The notes under the pieces: generated by a model
Told to the model about the DNA's origin: nothing
The model's database searches: none
What the model saw: only the letters and a program-made list of their open reading frames with translations
Shown: positions 25,620 to 34,547 of the stretch, piece after piece
How positions within the stretch are numbered: the stretch's first letter is position 1
Layout: every line of letters starts with the position of its first letter
Source: Streptomyces specialis
GTDB lineage: Bacteria; Actinomycetota; Actinomycetes; Streptomycetales; Streptomycetaceae
Assembly: GCF_001493375.1 (NCBI RefSeq)
Contig: NZ_LN929895.1
Location: 392,126-456,125 of the forward strand
Length of the DNA: 64,000 bases
Direction of reading: 5' to 3'
Position numbers and translations under genes: made by a program

Positions 25620-26012
25620 ATGGTGGTCGGCTGGGCACTGCGGGCACTGACGGCGCTCGGCCTGCTCGGCTCGGCCTGGACGCATCTGGTGGTGTGGCGG
25701 GACTGGGCGCGTGACGACGCCGTGGTCGGGCCGTTGTTCCTGGTCAACGTGGTCGCCGGACCGATCCTGGCGCTGGCCGTGCTGCTGTGGCGCGGGCACT
25801 GGCTGCCGGAGCTGGCGGCCGTCGCGTTCGGCGCGGTGACGCTCGGGGCGTACGGTCTGTCGCTGACGGTCGGCTTCTTCGGTGTGGAGGAGCGGTTCAG
25901 GACCGACGAGGAGGTGTGGGGCGTGGTCACCGAAGTGGCCTGCGTGGTCTGCGGCGCGGCCCTGCTCGCGCTCCGGCCCGGTCCCCGCGCCCGGCCCGGG
26001 GGGCGCGGATGA
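25620..26012 (+). CDS. Four-helix membrane protein, first gene of the sigma operon
   Basis: A 130-aa membrane protein with four hydrophobic segments (ALRALTALGLLGSAWTHLVV, VVGPLFLVNVVAGPILALAV, LAAVAFGAVTLGAYGLSLTV, VVTEVACVVCGAALLALRP). There is no enzymatic motif. ATG 25620 is preceded by GAGGGAG. Its stop overlaps the sigma factor ATG at 26009 by 4 nt, so it is co-translated with the ECF system and may be part of its sensing or target set. Confidence 0.8.
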   Translation: MVVGWALRALTALGLLGSAWTHLVVWRDWARDDAVVGPLFLVNVVAGPILALAVLLWRGHWLPELAAVAFGAVTLGAYGLSLTVGFFGVEERFRTDEEVWGVVTEVACVVCGAALLALRPGPRARPGGRG

Positions 26013-26545
26013 ACGATCACCCGCGGGAGGAGCGGGAGCACCTGCCGGAGGCGCAGTTGATGCGGGCGCTGCACGACGAACACGCGGCGGCGCTCTGGGC
26101 GTTCGCCCTCCAGCTCACCGGCGGCGACCGGGAGCGGGCCGAGGATGTGACGCAGGAGACGTTGCTGCGGGCCTGGCGTCATCCGGGCGTGCTCGACCAG
26201 ACGACGCGTTCGGCACGTACCTGGTTGTTCACCGTCGCCCGGCGCATCGTGATCGACAACTGGCGCTCGGCGGCGGCGCGCGCCGAGATCAGCACCGACG
26301 CGCCGCCCGAGCTGCCCGTGCCGGACGACACCGAACGCGCCGTCCAGGGCTGGCTGGTCGCCGACGCGCTGGCCGAACTGACCGAGCGCCACCGCGAGGT
26401 GCTGGTCCTGTGCTCCTTCCACGGGCTGTCGGTGGCCGAGGCCGCCGCCCGTCTCGGGGTGGCGGAGGGGACCGTCAAGTCGCGGACGCACTACGCCCTC
26501 CGCGCGCTGCGCCTGGTGCTGGAGGAGAAGGGGGTGACGCGATGA
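26009..26545 (+). CDS. ECF RNA polymerase sigma factor (SigL/SigK-like, with adjacent anti-sigma)
   Basis: A 178-aa sigma factor. Region 2 (HAAALWAFALQLTGGDRERA, EDVTQETLLRAWRHP, RTWLFTVARRIVIDNWRS) and region 4 (LTERHREVLVLCSFHGLSVA, RLGVAEGTVKSRTHYALRAL) are complete. It overlaps both neighbours by 4 nt. The next gene has a zinc-type anti-sigma motif and one membrane helix, so the sigma is probably held inactive at the membrane. The arrangement resembles SigL/RslA-type pairs. The nearby Rieske lipoprotein hints at a redox signal. Confidence 0.9.
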   Translation: MNDHPREEREHLPEAQLMRALHDEHAAALWAFALQLTGGDRERAEDVTQETLLRAWRHPGVLDQTTRSARTWLFTVARRIVIDNWRSAAARAEISTDAPPELPVPDDTERAVQGWLVADALAELTERHREVLVLCSFHGLSVAEAAARLGVAEGTVKSRTHYALRALRLVLEEKGVTR

Positions 26546-27243
26546 GCGCCGATCCGTTCGCGATGTACGACGCGGCGTACGTGCTCGGCGCGCTCTCCCC
26601 GCAGGACCGGGCGGCGTTCGAGGAGCACATGCGCGGCTGCGACACCTGCGCCCGGGCCGTGGGGGAACTGGCCGGGCTGCCGGGGCTGTTGGGGTTGCTG
26701 AGCCAGGGCTCGTCCGGGGAGGAGGGGCCGGCGCCGCGCCCGGAGCCGCCCGCCGTGGTGCTGCCCGCGCTGCTGGCCCGGGTCGCCGGGGAGCGCAGGC
26801 GGCGGCGGGCGCTGGCCGCGCTATCGGCGGGCGCGGTGGCGCTGGCGGCGTGCGTGGCCCTGGTGTTCACCCTCACGGGTGCTTCCGGCGCCGGCGGGGA
26901 GTCCGAGAGCGGGGAGTCGGAGGGCACGGAGTCGGAGGGCGCCACCGCGATGACGCCGCTGGGGCACTGGCCGGTGACCGCGAGCGTCGAGCTGATCCCG
27001 GCGGGGAGCGGCGGCGGCACGCGGGTGGAGATGGAGTGCAGCTACACCGGTGGGCGGGAAGGCGACTACGTGCTGGTCGCGATCAGCGGCGACGGCGCGA
27101 TCGACGAACTGGCGCGGTGGCACGCGCTGCCGCAGGACACGGCGCGGCTGGCGGTGAGCACGTCGCTGCCGCGCGCGGACATCGTGACGCTGGAGATCAG
27201 GATTCCGAGCGGGCTGCCGGTGCTCCGGACCGACCTGCGCTGA
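26542..27243 (+). CDS. Membrane-anchored zinc anti-sigma factor
   Basis: A 233-aa protein. The N-terminal anti-sigma domain has DAAYVLGALSPQDRAAFEEH and the H-x3-C-x2-C motif HMRGCDTC. A linker leads to one membrane helix (ALAALSAGAVALAACVALVF), then a Glu/Ser-rich spacer and an extracytoplasmic beta-rich domain (VEMECSYTGGREGDYVLVAI) like RskA/RslA sensors. It should bind the preceding sigma factor and release it on an envelope or redox signal. Its ATG overlaps the sigma stop. Confidence 0.9.
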   Translation: MSADPFAMYDAAYVLGALSPQDRAAFEEHMRGCDTCARAVGELAGLPGLLGLLSQGSSGEEGPAPRPEPPAVVLPALLARVAGERRRRRALAALSAGAVALAACVALVFTLTGASGAGGESESGESEGTESEGATAMTPLGHWPVTASVELIPAGSGGGTRVEMECSYTGGREGDYVLVAISGDGAIDELARWHALPQDTARLAVSTSLPRADIVTLEIRIPSGLPVLRTDLR

Positions 27244-27272
27244 CGGCACCGGATTCGCTAGGGTCGGCAGGC

Positions 27273-27491
27273 ATGGCTCACAATCCGCACGCGCCCCAGG
27301 GTCCGCAGGACCACGACCCCGCGGGCAGCACCCAGATGTTCCAGGCGTTCGTCGACGACCAGGACCGGAACCGGCCATCGGCGCCCGCCGCACCGGCGGC
27401 GGTCTCCTCCGGGCCACGCGCCGGGGTGATCGCCGGTGTCGTGCTGGCGCTCGTGGTCGTCGTCGCCGTGGCCTGGCTGGCCCTCGCCTGA
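27273..27491 (+). CDS. Small single-pass membrane protein
   Basis: A 72-aa protein with a polar N-terminus MAHNPHAPQGPQDHDPAGST and one C-terminal membrane helix (AGVIAGVVLALVVVVAVAWL). It lies 29 bp after the anti-sigma gene, probably co-transcribed. The architecture recurs in Streptomyces next to sigma/anti-sigma genes. Function unknown. Confidence 0.65.
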   Translation: MAHNPHAPQGPQDHDPAGSTQMFQAFVDDQDRNRPSAPAAPAAVSSGPRAGVIAGVVLALVVVVAVAWLALA

Positions 27492-27513
27492 CGGCCCGTC
27501 CGGGCGCGCGCTC

Positions 27514-27544
27514 CCCGGACCGGCGACGCGTCCGCCGGTCCGGG
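27514..27544. terminator. Bidirectional hairpin between converging genes
   Basis: CCCGGACCGGCG pairs with CGCCGGTCCGGG over a 7-nt loop, between a rightward gene ending 27491 and a leftward gene ending 27550. No T-run, typical for Streptomyces. Confidence 0.7.
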
Positions 27545-27549
27545 CCCGG

Positions 27550-28440
27550 TCACTCCTCGGCGGTCAGCCCGTCCCGCAACTGCGCGAGGGTGCGGGTCAG
27601 CAGCCGGGAGACATGCATCTGCGAGATGCCGACCTCCTCGCCGATCTGCGACTGCGTCATGTTCGCGAAGAAGCGGAGCATGATGATGCGCCGCTCGCGG
27701 GCGGGGAGCCGCGCGAGCAGGGGCTTGAGGGACTCGCGGTACTCGACGCCCTCCAGGGCGGTGTCCTCGTACCCCAGGCGGTCGGCCAGCGAGCCCTCGC
27801 CGCCGTCCTCCTCGGGCGAGGGGGAGTCCAGCGAACTGGCGGTGTACGCGTTCCCCACGGCGAGGCCGTCCACGACCTCGTCCTCCGTGACGCCCAGGCA
27901 GGCGGCCAGCTCGGGGACGGTGGGGGAACGGTCGAGCCGCTGGGACAGCTCGTCGCTCGCCTTGGTGAGGGCGAGCCGCAGCTCCTGGAGCCGGCGCGGG
28001 ACCCGCACGGACCACGAGGTGTCACGGAAGAAGCGCTTGATCTCCCCGACGACGGTCGGCATCGCGAACGTCGGGAACTCCACGCCGCGTTCGCAGTCGA
28101 AGCGGTCGATGGCCTTGATCAGACCGATGGTGCCGACCTGGACGATGTCCTCCATCGGCTCGTTCCTGCTGCGGAAACGGGCCGCCGCGTAGCGGACCAG
28201 CGGGAGGTTGAGCTCGATCAGGGTGTCCCGCACATAGCCGCGCTCCGGGCTGTCCGCGTCGAGCGTGGCCAGCCGCTGGAAGAGGGAACGCGAGAGTGTG
28301 CGGGTGTCGAGGCTGTCGGTGTCCGCGGGAGCTTCCTGCGGCGACGAGGGCGCGTGCGGCGACGAGGGTGCGTGCTGCGCGGGTACGTGCGGCGTGCCGG
28401 TCGTGTCGAGCACCTTGGAGCTGCCCAGTTCTACGGACAT
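27550..28440 (-). CDS. sigN: SigB/SigF-type RNA polymerase sigma factor (SigN-like)
   Basis: A 296-aa group 3 sigma factor. It has region 2 ([60 protein letters not shown]), region 3 ([20 protein letters not shown]) and region 4 ([40 protein letters not shown]). ATG 28440 has AAGGGGGTGG before it. The start at 28560 would add an unconserved extension. The symbol rests on its pairing with a second SigB-type gene next to tRNA-Ser/tadA, as sigN-sigF lie in S. coelicolor. Assignment of which is which is by order only. These sigmas act in stress or spore development. Confidence 0.8.
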   Translation of the reverse strand: MSVELGSSKVLDTTGTPHVPAQHAPSSPHAPSSPQEAPADTDSLDTRTLSRSLFQRLATLDADSPERGYVRDTLIELNLPLVRYAAARFRSRNEPMEDIVQVGTIGLIKAIDRFDCERGVEFPTFAMPTVVGEIKRFFRDTSWSVRVPRRLQELRLALTKASDELSQRLDRSPTVPELAACLGVTEDEVVDGLAVGNAYTASSLDSPSPEEDGGEGSLADRLGYEDTALEGVEYRESLKPLLARLPARERRIIMLRFFANMTQSQIGEEVGISQMHVSRLLTRTLAQLRDGLTAEE

Positions 28441-28652
28441 GCCACCCCCTTGAGGTCGTGGACGGGTCGCGGCGGCGCGCTTCCGACAGTGACTCCCGAC
28501 GAGAAGGTGGCGCCTCCTCGGAGATACCGGTCCTGCCGCCACGGCAAACGCGGTTTCCACAGAATGTCACAAGTCATCAACGCGACGTAGCTTCATGTCG
28601 ATAAAACGGTATAGCTGATGGGGGAGTTCCCGGAGTTGGAACCCCATGTGAC

Positions 28653-29435
28653 TTACGTCTCGATCAGATTTGCGGCGCGGAGCCGGGTGACGCTGCGGGC
28701 CAGCAGGCGGGACACGTGCATCTGCGACAGGCCCAGTTCCGCGCTGATTTGCGACTGCGTCAGATTGCGGTAGTACCGCATGAGGAGGATCCGCTGTTCC
28801 CGCTCGGGGAGTTGGACCAGCAGGTGCCGCACCAGCGCCCGGTGCTCGACGCCGGCCAGCCCGGGGTCCTCGTAGCCGAGCCGGTCGGCCAGTCCGGGAC
28901 CGCCCTCGTCCCGCTCGTCGCCGGCGTCCAGCGAGCAGACCCGGTACGCCCGGGTCGCCTCCGCGCTGGCGCGGACGTCCTCCTCGGGAACGCTCAGCCG
29001 CCCGGCGATCTCCGCCGTCGTCGGCGTGCGGCCCAGCGCGGCCGTCAGCTCCTCGGTGGTGGCCCGCACCCGCGCCCACAACTCGTGGGTCCGGCGCGGC
29101 ACGTGCACCCCGCGCACGCCGTCCCGGAAGTACCGGCGGATCTCGCCGACGATCGTGGGCATCGCGAAGGTGGGGAACTGGACGCCGCGCTCGCGGTCGA
29201 AGCGGTCGATGGCGTGGATCAGGCCGACGGTGCCGACCTGGACGATGTCCTCCATGGGCTCGTCGCGGCCCCGGAAGCGGGCGGCGATGTAGCGGACCAG
29301 GGGCAGGTTCGCCTCGACGAGGGCCCCGCGCACCCGCGCGTGCTCGGCGGTGCCGGGCTCGCAGCACGCCAGACGTTCGAACAGCGCCTGGGTCAGGGCG
29401 CGGGCCTGAGCACCCCGGGTCTGCGTCACCGCCAC
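28653..29435 (-). CDS. sigF: SigB/SigF-type RNA polymerase sigma factor (SigF-like)
   Basis: A 260-aa paralogue of the previous gene, with region 2 ([40 protein letters not shown]), region 3 ([20 protein letters not shown]) and region 4 ([40 protein letters not shown]). It is upstream of the SigN-like gene with a 212-bp gap, so it is separately transcribed. Position next to tRNA-Ser and tadA matches sigF of S. coelicolor, a late sporulation sigma factor. No anti-sigma or anti-anti-sigma gene is adjacent. Confidence 0.8.
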   Translation of the reverse strand: MAVTQTRGAQARALTQALFERLACCEPGTAEHARVRGALVEANLPLVRYIAARFRGRDEPMEDIVQVGTVGLIHAIDRFDRERGVQFPTFAMPTIVGEIRRYFRDGVRGVHVPRRTHELWARVRATTEELTAALGRTPTTAEIAGRLSVPEEDVRASAEATRAYRVCSLDAGDERDEGGPGLADRLGYEDPGLAGVEHRALVRHLLVQLPEREQRILLMRYYRNLTQSQISAELGLSQMHVSRLLARSVTRLRAANLIET

Positions 29436-29535
29436 CTGCCGACCACCCCTTCGCTGGGAGAAGCGGTCATAGCATCACAAGACATTTCCACCCTGCGCAA
29501 GCACCCGGTCACCCCGTGTTGATGCCGGACGCACG

Positions 29536-29570
29536 GCGAAGGGCCCGGTCCGCCGGACCGGGCCCTTCGC
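29536..29570. terminator. Strong terminator downstream of tRNA-Ser (minus strand)
   Basis: GCGAAGGGCCCGGTCC pairs perfectly with GGACCGGGCCCTTCGC over a 3-nt loop, 17 nt beyond the 3' end of the leftward tRNA-Ser. Confidence 0.85.
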
Positions 29571-29586
29571 TTCGCGTTACTCGCGG

Positions 29587-29673
29587 CGGTAGCGGAGGGA
29601 TTTGAACCCTCGGTGGAGTTGCCCCCACACTCGCTTTCGAGGCGAGCTCCTTCGGCCGCTCGGACACGCTACC
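29587..29673 (-). tRNA. tRNA-Ser (CGA)
   Basis: An 87-nt class II tRNA on the minus strand. Acceptor GGTAGCG pairs with CGCTACC, the anticodon loop CTCGAAA carries CGA, a long variable arm is present, and the T loop is GGTTCAAATCC. Confidence 0.95.
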
Positions 29674-29722
29674 GGGAGAAAGCCTATCCCACCCGGTGGC
29701 GTGGTCGTGAACGGGTTACCGG

Positions 29723-30208
29723 TCACCGGCCGCGGAAGAAGTCGGTCAGCAGCCGGCCGCAGTCGTCGGCGAGCACCGAGCCGATCACCTCCGGGCGGTG
29801 GTTGAGCCGGCGGTCGCGCAGCACGTCCCACAGCGACCCGGCCGCCCCCGCCTTCGGGTCGATCGCGCCGTACACGACCCGGTCGAGCCGCGCCAGCACG
29901 CCGGCGCCCGCGCACATCGTGCACGGTTCCAGCGTGACGACCAGGGTGCAGCCCGTCAGCCGCCACTCGCCCAGCCGGCCGGCGGCGGCGCGCAGCGCGA
30001 GGACCTCCGCGTGGGCCGTCGGGTCCCCGGTGGCCTCGCGCTCGTTGCGCCCGGTGCCCAGCACCGGGCCGTCCGGGCCGCCGGGGCCCAGGAGGACCGC
30101 CCCCACCGGCACGTCCCCCGTTCCCGCGGCGGCGGCGGCCTCCGCGAGCGCCCGGCGCCTCGCCGGGCGCCACGGGTCGCGCAGCGGATCACCGCCCCCC
30201 GCTGTCAT
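29723..30208 (-). CDS. tadA: tRNA-specific adenosine deaminase TadA
   Basis: A 161-aa zinc deaminase that converts the wobble adenosine of tRNA-Arg(ACG) to inosine; that tRNA is encoded at 12548-12620. It shows the zinc/proton-shuttle motif THAEVLAL (HAE) and the second zinc motif LEPCTMCAGA (PCxxC). Length fits bacterial TadA. An alanine-rich N-terminal ~30 residues suggest the true start could be slightly downstream. It follows the TadA-associated gene by 29 bp. Confidence 0.93.
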   Translation of the reverse strand: MTAGGGDPLRDPWRPARRRALAEAAAAAGTGDVPVGAVLLGPGGPDGPVLGTGRNEREATGDPTAHAEVLALRAAAGRLGEWRLTGCTLVVTLEPCTMCAGAGVLARLDRVVYGAIDPKAGAAGSLWDVLRDRRLNHRPEVIGSVLADDCGRLLTDFFRGR

Positions 30209-30237
30209 GCCGTCATGCCGTCACACCGTCCGCGTCC

Positions 30238-30777
30238 TCACCTGACCGCCTCCAGCACCTCGGCGCAGCCCAGGGTGTCGGCGATCTCGCTGAGCGCGTC
30301 GTCCGGGGTGAGCTTCAGGACGGTGCCCGCGTCGATGCCGAGGTCCGCCAGCAGATCGGCGTCCCCCAGCGGGCCGCGCGGCACCGCTTCCGAGCCGCCG
30401 GGGGCGGCGCTCTCCTCGTCGTCGACCACGTCCTCGACGCCGTCCTCCGTGCCGTCCAGATCGACCATCTGCTCCAGGGTGCCGGGGTCCTCCGGCTCCC
30501 GGCCCAGCAGCTCGTCGGTCAGCAGAATCTCGCCGTACGCGCTGCGCAGCGCGCGTGCGGCGTCGGAGACGAAGACCCGCGGGTCGTCCTCGCCGTCCAC
30601 GCGGACGAGGCCGAACCAGGCGCCTTCCTGCTCGATGCAGACGAGAACGGTCTCGTCATCGGGAGCCGCCGCGCGGGCCAACTCGGCCAGCTCGTCCAGG
30701 CTCTCCACGTCATCGAGCTCTGTATCACTCGCTTCCCAACCATCATCGGTCCGCGCGAGCAGTGCGGTGAAGTACAC
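30238..30777 (-). CDS. TadA-associated conserved protein
   Basis: A 179-aa acidic protein (VYFTALLARTDDGWEASDTE, EQEGAWFGLVRVDGEDDPRV) of the actinobacterial family always found before tadA and usually named tRNA adenosine deaminase-associated protein. Its C-terminal LTPDDALSEIADTLGCAEVL motif is characteristic. No catalytic residues are evident. GTG 30777 is preceded by GGGGAGAG. It is in an operon with tadA. Function inferred only from linkage. Confidence 0.85.
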   Translation of the reverse strand: MYFTALLARTDDGWEASDTELDDVESLDELAELARAAAPDDETVLVCIEQEGAWFGLVRVDGEDDPRVFVSDAARALRSAYGEILLTDELLGREPEDPGTLEQMVDLDGTEDGVEDVVDDEESAAPGGSEAVPRGPLGDADLLADLGIDAGTVLKLTPDDALSEIADTLGCAEVLEAVR

Positions 30778-31104
30778 CGTGACTCTCCCCACTCGGTTCG
30801 GCTGTGCCACCTGCATCGTGGCAGATAAGGGGTGCGCTGTCGGGTAACTCGGCAGTTCACCAACGGAATGTCCGCCCGCGTCATTCCCAGTGCGGGCGGG
30901 CGGTACGGGCGCGGTGCGGCGGGACGCGGACATACCCTGCGGCCGGATCGCGGGTCTGCGGCTCACCGGGTCGCGGCATATGCCCTCTCCTCCCTCCATG
31001 CACCACTCTCCCCGCCCCCGACGGCGTTTGTCCACCAGGGGTCCCCGACGGGAAACGCGCCGGTCAGTCCGGCGCTGTCGGTCACGTTCGGTACTGTCGG
31101 ACGC
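30778..31104. other. Divergent promoter region of the tadA operon and upp
   Basis: A 327-bp region with AT-richer patches near 30840-30880 and 30980-31010. Promoters for both directions are expected. No riboswitch or RNA gene recognised. Confidence 0.4.
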
Positions 31105-31740
31105 ATGCGGACCCATGTCGTCGACCACCCGCTGGTGGCGCACAAGCTGACCACGCTGCGCGACGCGCGTACCGATTCACCGACGTTCCGGCGGCTGGCG
31201 GATGAGCTCGTCACCCTGCTCGCTTACGAAGCGACCCGTGATGTCCGCACGGAGCTGGTCGAGATCGCAACTCCGGTGGCGGCGACCACGGGTGTGCGAC
31301 TTTCCCACCCCCGTCCGCTGGTCGTGCCGATCATACGGGCAGGTCTCGGCATGCTCGACGGCATGGTCCGGTTGCTGCCCACCGCCGAGGTCGGGTTCTT
31401 CGGGATGATCCGCGACGAGCGGACGCTGGAGGCGTCCACCTACGCGAACCGGGTGCCGGAGGACCTGTCGGGGCGGCAGGTCTACGTGCTGGACCCGATG
31501 CTGGCGACCGGCGGGACGCTGGTGGCGGCCGTCCGGGAGCTGCTGGACCGGGGCGCGGACGACATCACCGCGATCTGTCTGCTGGCGGCGCCCGAGGGCG
31601 TCCAGCGCCTGGAGCGCGACCTGGCCGGGGCGCCGGTGACGGTGGTGACCGGCGCGCTGGACGAGCGGCTCGACGACAAGGGCTTCATCGTGCCCGGTCT
31701 GGGTGACGCGGGCGACCGCATGTACGGGACGGCCGGCTGA
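31105..31740 (+). CDS. upp: Uracil phosphoribosyltransferase
   Basis: A 211-aa type I PRTase making UMP from uracil and PRPP (pyrimidine salvage, cytoplasm). Motifs: [26 protein letters not shown] (PRPP loop), [20 protein letters not shown] and [10 protein letters not shown] (uracil recognition). Full length with the ATG at 31105. It is divergent from the tadA pair, as in other Streptomyces. Confidence 0.96.
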   Translation: MRTHVVDHPLVAHKLTTLRDARTDSPTFRRLADELVTLLAYEATRDVRTELVEIATPVAATTGVRLSHPRPLVVPIIRAGLGMLDGMVRLLPTAEVGFFGMIRDERTLEASTYANRVPEDLSGRQVYVLDPMLATGGTLVAAVRELLDRGADDITAICLLAAPEGVQRLERDLAGAPVTVVTGALDERLDDKGFIVPGLGDAGDRMYGTAG

Positions 31741-31772
31741 GGCGTACGGCGCTCCGCGGCGGGTTCCGCCGG

Positions 31773-32450
31773 TCAGCAGGCGGGGGTCGTCGGGGACGCG
31801 GTGCCGGGGGCGGTCAGCTCCGCGAGGCGGCGTTCGGCCTCGCCGGCGGCGGTCAGCTCGGTGAACGCGTCGCCGATGACGAAGTCGACGACCGTGTCCT
31901 CGCCGGCGTCCTCGCCGGTCCTGGGGTCGCCGGTCTCGGCGCCGTCGAGCTGGGCGGCGAGCATGGCCAGCGCGCCGGACTCCGCGGCGGCGGCGGTGCC
32001 CAGGAGCAGTCCGGGGGCGTCGACCTGGCCGTCGAGGTCCTCGGGGGCGTTGCCGACCTCGCCGATGGCGAAGCCGCGCTCGGCGAGCGTGTCGGCGGTC
32101 TGCTGGGCGAGTCCGGTGCGGCTGGTGGCGTTGTAGACGTTCACGGTGATGGTCGCGGGGTCGGGCAGCTCCGCGGTGTCGCCCGTCCGCGTGTCGCGCG
32201 CCGGGGGCACGCAGTCCTCGTCGGCGGGGCCGGAGCGGGCCCGGGTGGTGTCGGAGCCGCCGTTGTCGTCCCCGGAGAAGACGTCGATGAGCTGGAGGGT
32301 CCCGTAGCCGAGCAGGGCGAGCACGGTGACGGCGGCGAAGACGGCCAGACCGAGGCGTCCGCGGCGCCGGCGGGGGCGCATCCTGGGATACCGGTCGCCC
32401 GTGACGCGGAACTTCTTGCCGCCCATGCCAGGGGGCGTCAGCATGCTCAT
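31773..32450 (-). CDS. Membrane protein with LytR C-terminal domain
   Basis: A 225-aa protein with a basic cytoplasmic start (MSMLTPPGMGGKKFRVTGDR), one membrane helix (LGLAVFAAVTVLALLGYGTL), a linker and an extracellular LytR_C domain (ITVNVYNATSRTGLAQQTAD, TLAERGFAIGEVGNAPEDL). LytR_C domains occur in cell-wall glycopolymer ligases and as stand-alone envelope proteins. There is no catalytic LCP domain here. Converges with upp. Confidence 0.85.
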   Translation of the reverse strand: MSMLTPPGMGGKKFRVTGDRYPRMRPRRRRGRLGLAVFAAVTVLALLGYGTLQLIDVFSGDDNGGSDTTRARSGPADEDCVPPARDTRTGDTAELPDPATITVNVYNATSRTGLAQQTADTLAERGFAIGEVGNAPEDLDGQVDAPGLLLGTAAAAESGALAMLAAQLDGAETGDPRTGEDAGEDTVVDFVIGDAFTELTAAGEAERRLAELTAPGTASPTTPAC

Positions 32451-32552
32451 GGCCGCAGCGTAGTCAGGGGATCGGCGGCGGCCTAATAAATGATCAGCTC
32501 AGATGAAGGACCGACCCGATCGGGGCAATCGGCGCGCGGCCGGGCGGCGGGG

Positions 32553-32849
32553 TCAGTCCAGCTCCAGCACCCGCGCGTGAAGCACCTGGCGCTGTTGCAG
32601 GGCGGCGCGGACGGCCCGGTGCAGGCCGTCCTCCAGATACAGGTCGCCCCGCCACTTCACGACGTGGGCGAAGAGGTCACCGTAGAAGGTGGAGTCCTCG
32701 GCCAGCAGCGTCTCCAGGTCGAGCTGCTGCTTGGTGGTGACCAACTGGTCGAGGCGGACCGGGCGCGGCGCCACGTCTGCCCACTGCCGGGTGTGCTCCC
32801 GGCCGTGGTCAGGGCAGGGTCGTCCGTTTCCGATGCGCTTGAAGATCAC
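32553..32849 (-). CDS. Conserved small actinomycete protein (sometimes labelled VapB-type)
   Basis: A 98-aa protein beginning MIFKRIGNGRPCPDHGREHT, with a long conserved body (LDQLVTTKQQLDLETLLAED, HVVKWRGDLYLEDGLHRAVR). It is strongly conserved in Streptomyces and its ParB-like KWRGDLYLEDGLHR segment may bind DNA or nucleotide. Some annotations call it VapB antitoxin, but no toxin gene is adjacent, so I do not follow that. Confidence 0.75.
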   Translation of the reverse strand: MIFKRIGNGRPCPDHGREHTRQWADVAPRPVRLDQLVTTKQQLDLETLLAEDSTFYGDLFAHVVKWRGDLYLEDGLHRAVRAALQQRQVLHARVLELD

Positions 32850-32916
32850 ACGGAGAGCCTACCGGGCGGGACGCTTCCGACGCAGCCTCCTGTCGTGGTG
32901 ACGGGACGGACCCGCG

Positions 32917-34413
32917 TCACCGCGCGCGCCCCGTCACGGGCCGGTGGGCGGGGGGCGGTTCCGGCCGGGGTCCGGGCCGTGGTTCCGGCTCCGGCAGGCG
33001 CCAGGCGTAGCGTCCGACGGCGTGCGCGATCACCTTCGCGCCGATGTCGAGCGCGGTGGCGCTGATGTTGCGCAGGTCGTCGCAGGCGGCGTGGTAGCAC
33101 GCGTCGTAGGGGGCGCCCGCGGTGCCGCCCCACAGGCTTGCCTCCGCCTCGGACTTGACGCCCTCGGCGCCGGTGAAGACGCCCCCGGCCGGGATGCCCG
33201 CCGCGACGAACGGCCCGTAGTCGCTGCGCCCGTCGAGGGGCGCGTGGCCGGGGGACAGGCCCCGTCCCTCCAGGAACGCCGTGATGTCGCGCCGGACCGG
33301 CTCCGAGCCCTCGTAGACGAACAGGCCGTAGTTGGGGGAGGCGATCATGTCGAAGTTCAGGTAGAGGGCGACGGCGTCGCGGGCGTCGGCCGGGAGGTTC
33401 GCCACGTAGTGCTCGGAGCCGAGCAGGCCGAACTCCTCGGCGGACCACAGGGCGAACCTGACGCGGTGCGGGGGGCCGTCCGCCGGGGCGGTGGCGGCCA
33501 GCCGCAGCGCGGTCTCCAGGATTCCGGCCGCGCCCGAGCCGTTGTCGTTGAGGCCGGGGCCGCCGGGGACCGAGTCCAGGTGGGCGCCGGCCATCACCAC
33601 GCGGGACGGGTCGCCGCCGGGGGTCTCGGCGATGACGTTCGTGGTGGTGCGTTCCTCGGCCAGCTCCGCCAGTTCGAGCCGGACGGTCACCTCCTCGTCC
33701 GCCGTGAGGGCGGCGAGCAGTTCCTCGCCGTCGGCGCGTGAGATGCCGCCGGTCGGGATGGCGGCGTGTTCCGGGCCGCCGAGGGTGCCGGACAGTTCGC
33801 CGGGCACGTTGTTCCGGATCAGCGCCCCGGCGGCGCCGGCCTCCGCCGCGTTGGCCTGCTTCTCGGCGAAGGTGCACGTGCCGCGTTCGATCAGCGCGAT
33901 CCGGCCGGTCAGCGGCCCGGGGCCGAAGTCGGCGGCGGCGCAGCCGGTGCCGGCCGGGGTGAGCGCGGCGGTGAGGCCGCCGGGCGGGGTGGCCGGGCTG
34001 TACGTCATCACCCGCACCGGGATGTCCCGTTCCTCGGGGGTGAGCCGGGTCAGCCGCTCGGTGAGCGGTTCGCGGTAGGGGAACGCGAAGCGCTGGTACG
34101 TGACGTCGTATCCGGCGGCGGCCAGGAGCGTCCCGGCGTAACGGGCGGACCGTTCGTGGCCGGGGGTGCCGGCGGCGCGGGTGCCGTCGCTCGCGTCCGC
34201 GATCCGCTGGAGGGCGGCCAGGTGGCGCAGCGCGCCCTCGCCGGTGACCGCCTCGGCCAGCGCGTCGGCCGGTCCGCCGCTGTCGGCCCCGGCGGCGGGG
34301 GAGGTGACGGGCGCGGCCAGGAGCAGCGGCGCGGTGACGGCGGCCACCGCGAGGGCGGCCGGCGCGCCGCGGCGGAGGCGGCGGGCGAAGCGGCGTGCGA
34401 GGGGATGTGTCAC
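32917..34413 (-). CDS. Secreted M28-family aminopeptidase with PA domain
   Basis: A 498-aa secreted zinc exopeptidase. The signal peptide runs through LAVAAVTAPLLLAAPVTSPA. A PA insert (GPLTGRIALIERGTCTFAEK) lies between halves of the N-terminal region. The catalytic M28 domain shows the zinc ligands in VMAGAHLDSVPGGPGLNDNG, LWSAEEFGLLGSEHY, YLNFDMIASPNYG and YDACYHAACDDL. It resembles Streptomyces griseus aminopeptidase plus a PA domain. The C-terminal ~30 residues are Pro/Arg-rich. It releases N-terminal amino acids outside the cell. Confidence 0.92.
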   Translation of the reverse strand: MTHPLARRFARRLRRGAPAALAVAAVTAPLLLAAPVTSPAAGADSGGPADALAEAVTGEGALRHLAALQRIADASDGTRAAGTPGHERSARYAGTLLAAAGYDVTYQRFAFPYREPLTERLTRLTPEERDIPVRVMTYSPATPPGGLTAALTPAGTGCAAADFGPGPLTGRIALIERGTCTFAEKQANAAEAGAAGALIRNNVPGELSGTLGGPEHAAIPTGGISRADGEELLAALTADEEVTVRLELAELAEERTTTNVIAETPGGDPSRVVMAGAHLDSVPGGPGLNDNGSGAAGILETALRLAATAPADGPPHRVRFALWSAEEFGLLGSEHYVANLPADARDAVALYLNFDMIASPNYGLFVYEGSEPVRRDITAFLEGRGLSPGHAPLDGRSDYGPFVAAGIPAGGVFTGAEGVKSEAEASLWGGTAGAPYDACYHAACDDLRNISATALDIGAKVIAHAVGRYAWRLPEPEPRPGPRPEPPPAHRPVTGRAR

Positions 34414-34547
34414 GGAATGGCACGTTATCGCCCGTCACGCGGGTGCCCGGCGTGCTCGTCCGGCATGTCTCGCCATCCGAGAGCCCATTGACCGGGCGGG
34501 GCGCGCGGCCGAGAGTGCGCGTATTCGATTACGCGGAGGGTGGCGTC

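Noticed and set aside
32553..32849. VapB antitoxin of a toxin-antitoxin pair
   Set aside because: No PIN-domain or other toxin gene is adjacent. Neighbours are a LytR_C protein and an aminopeptidase.
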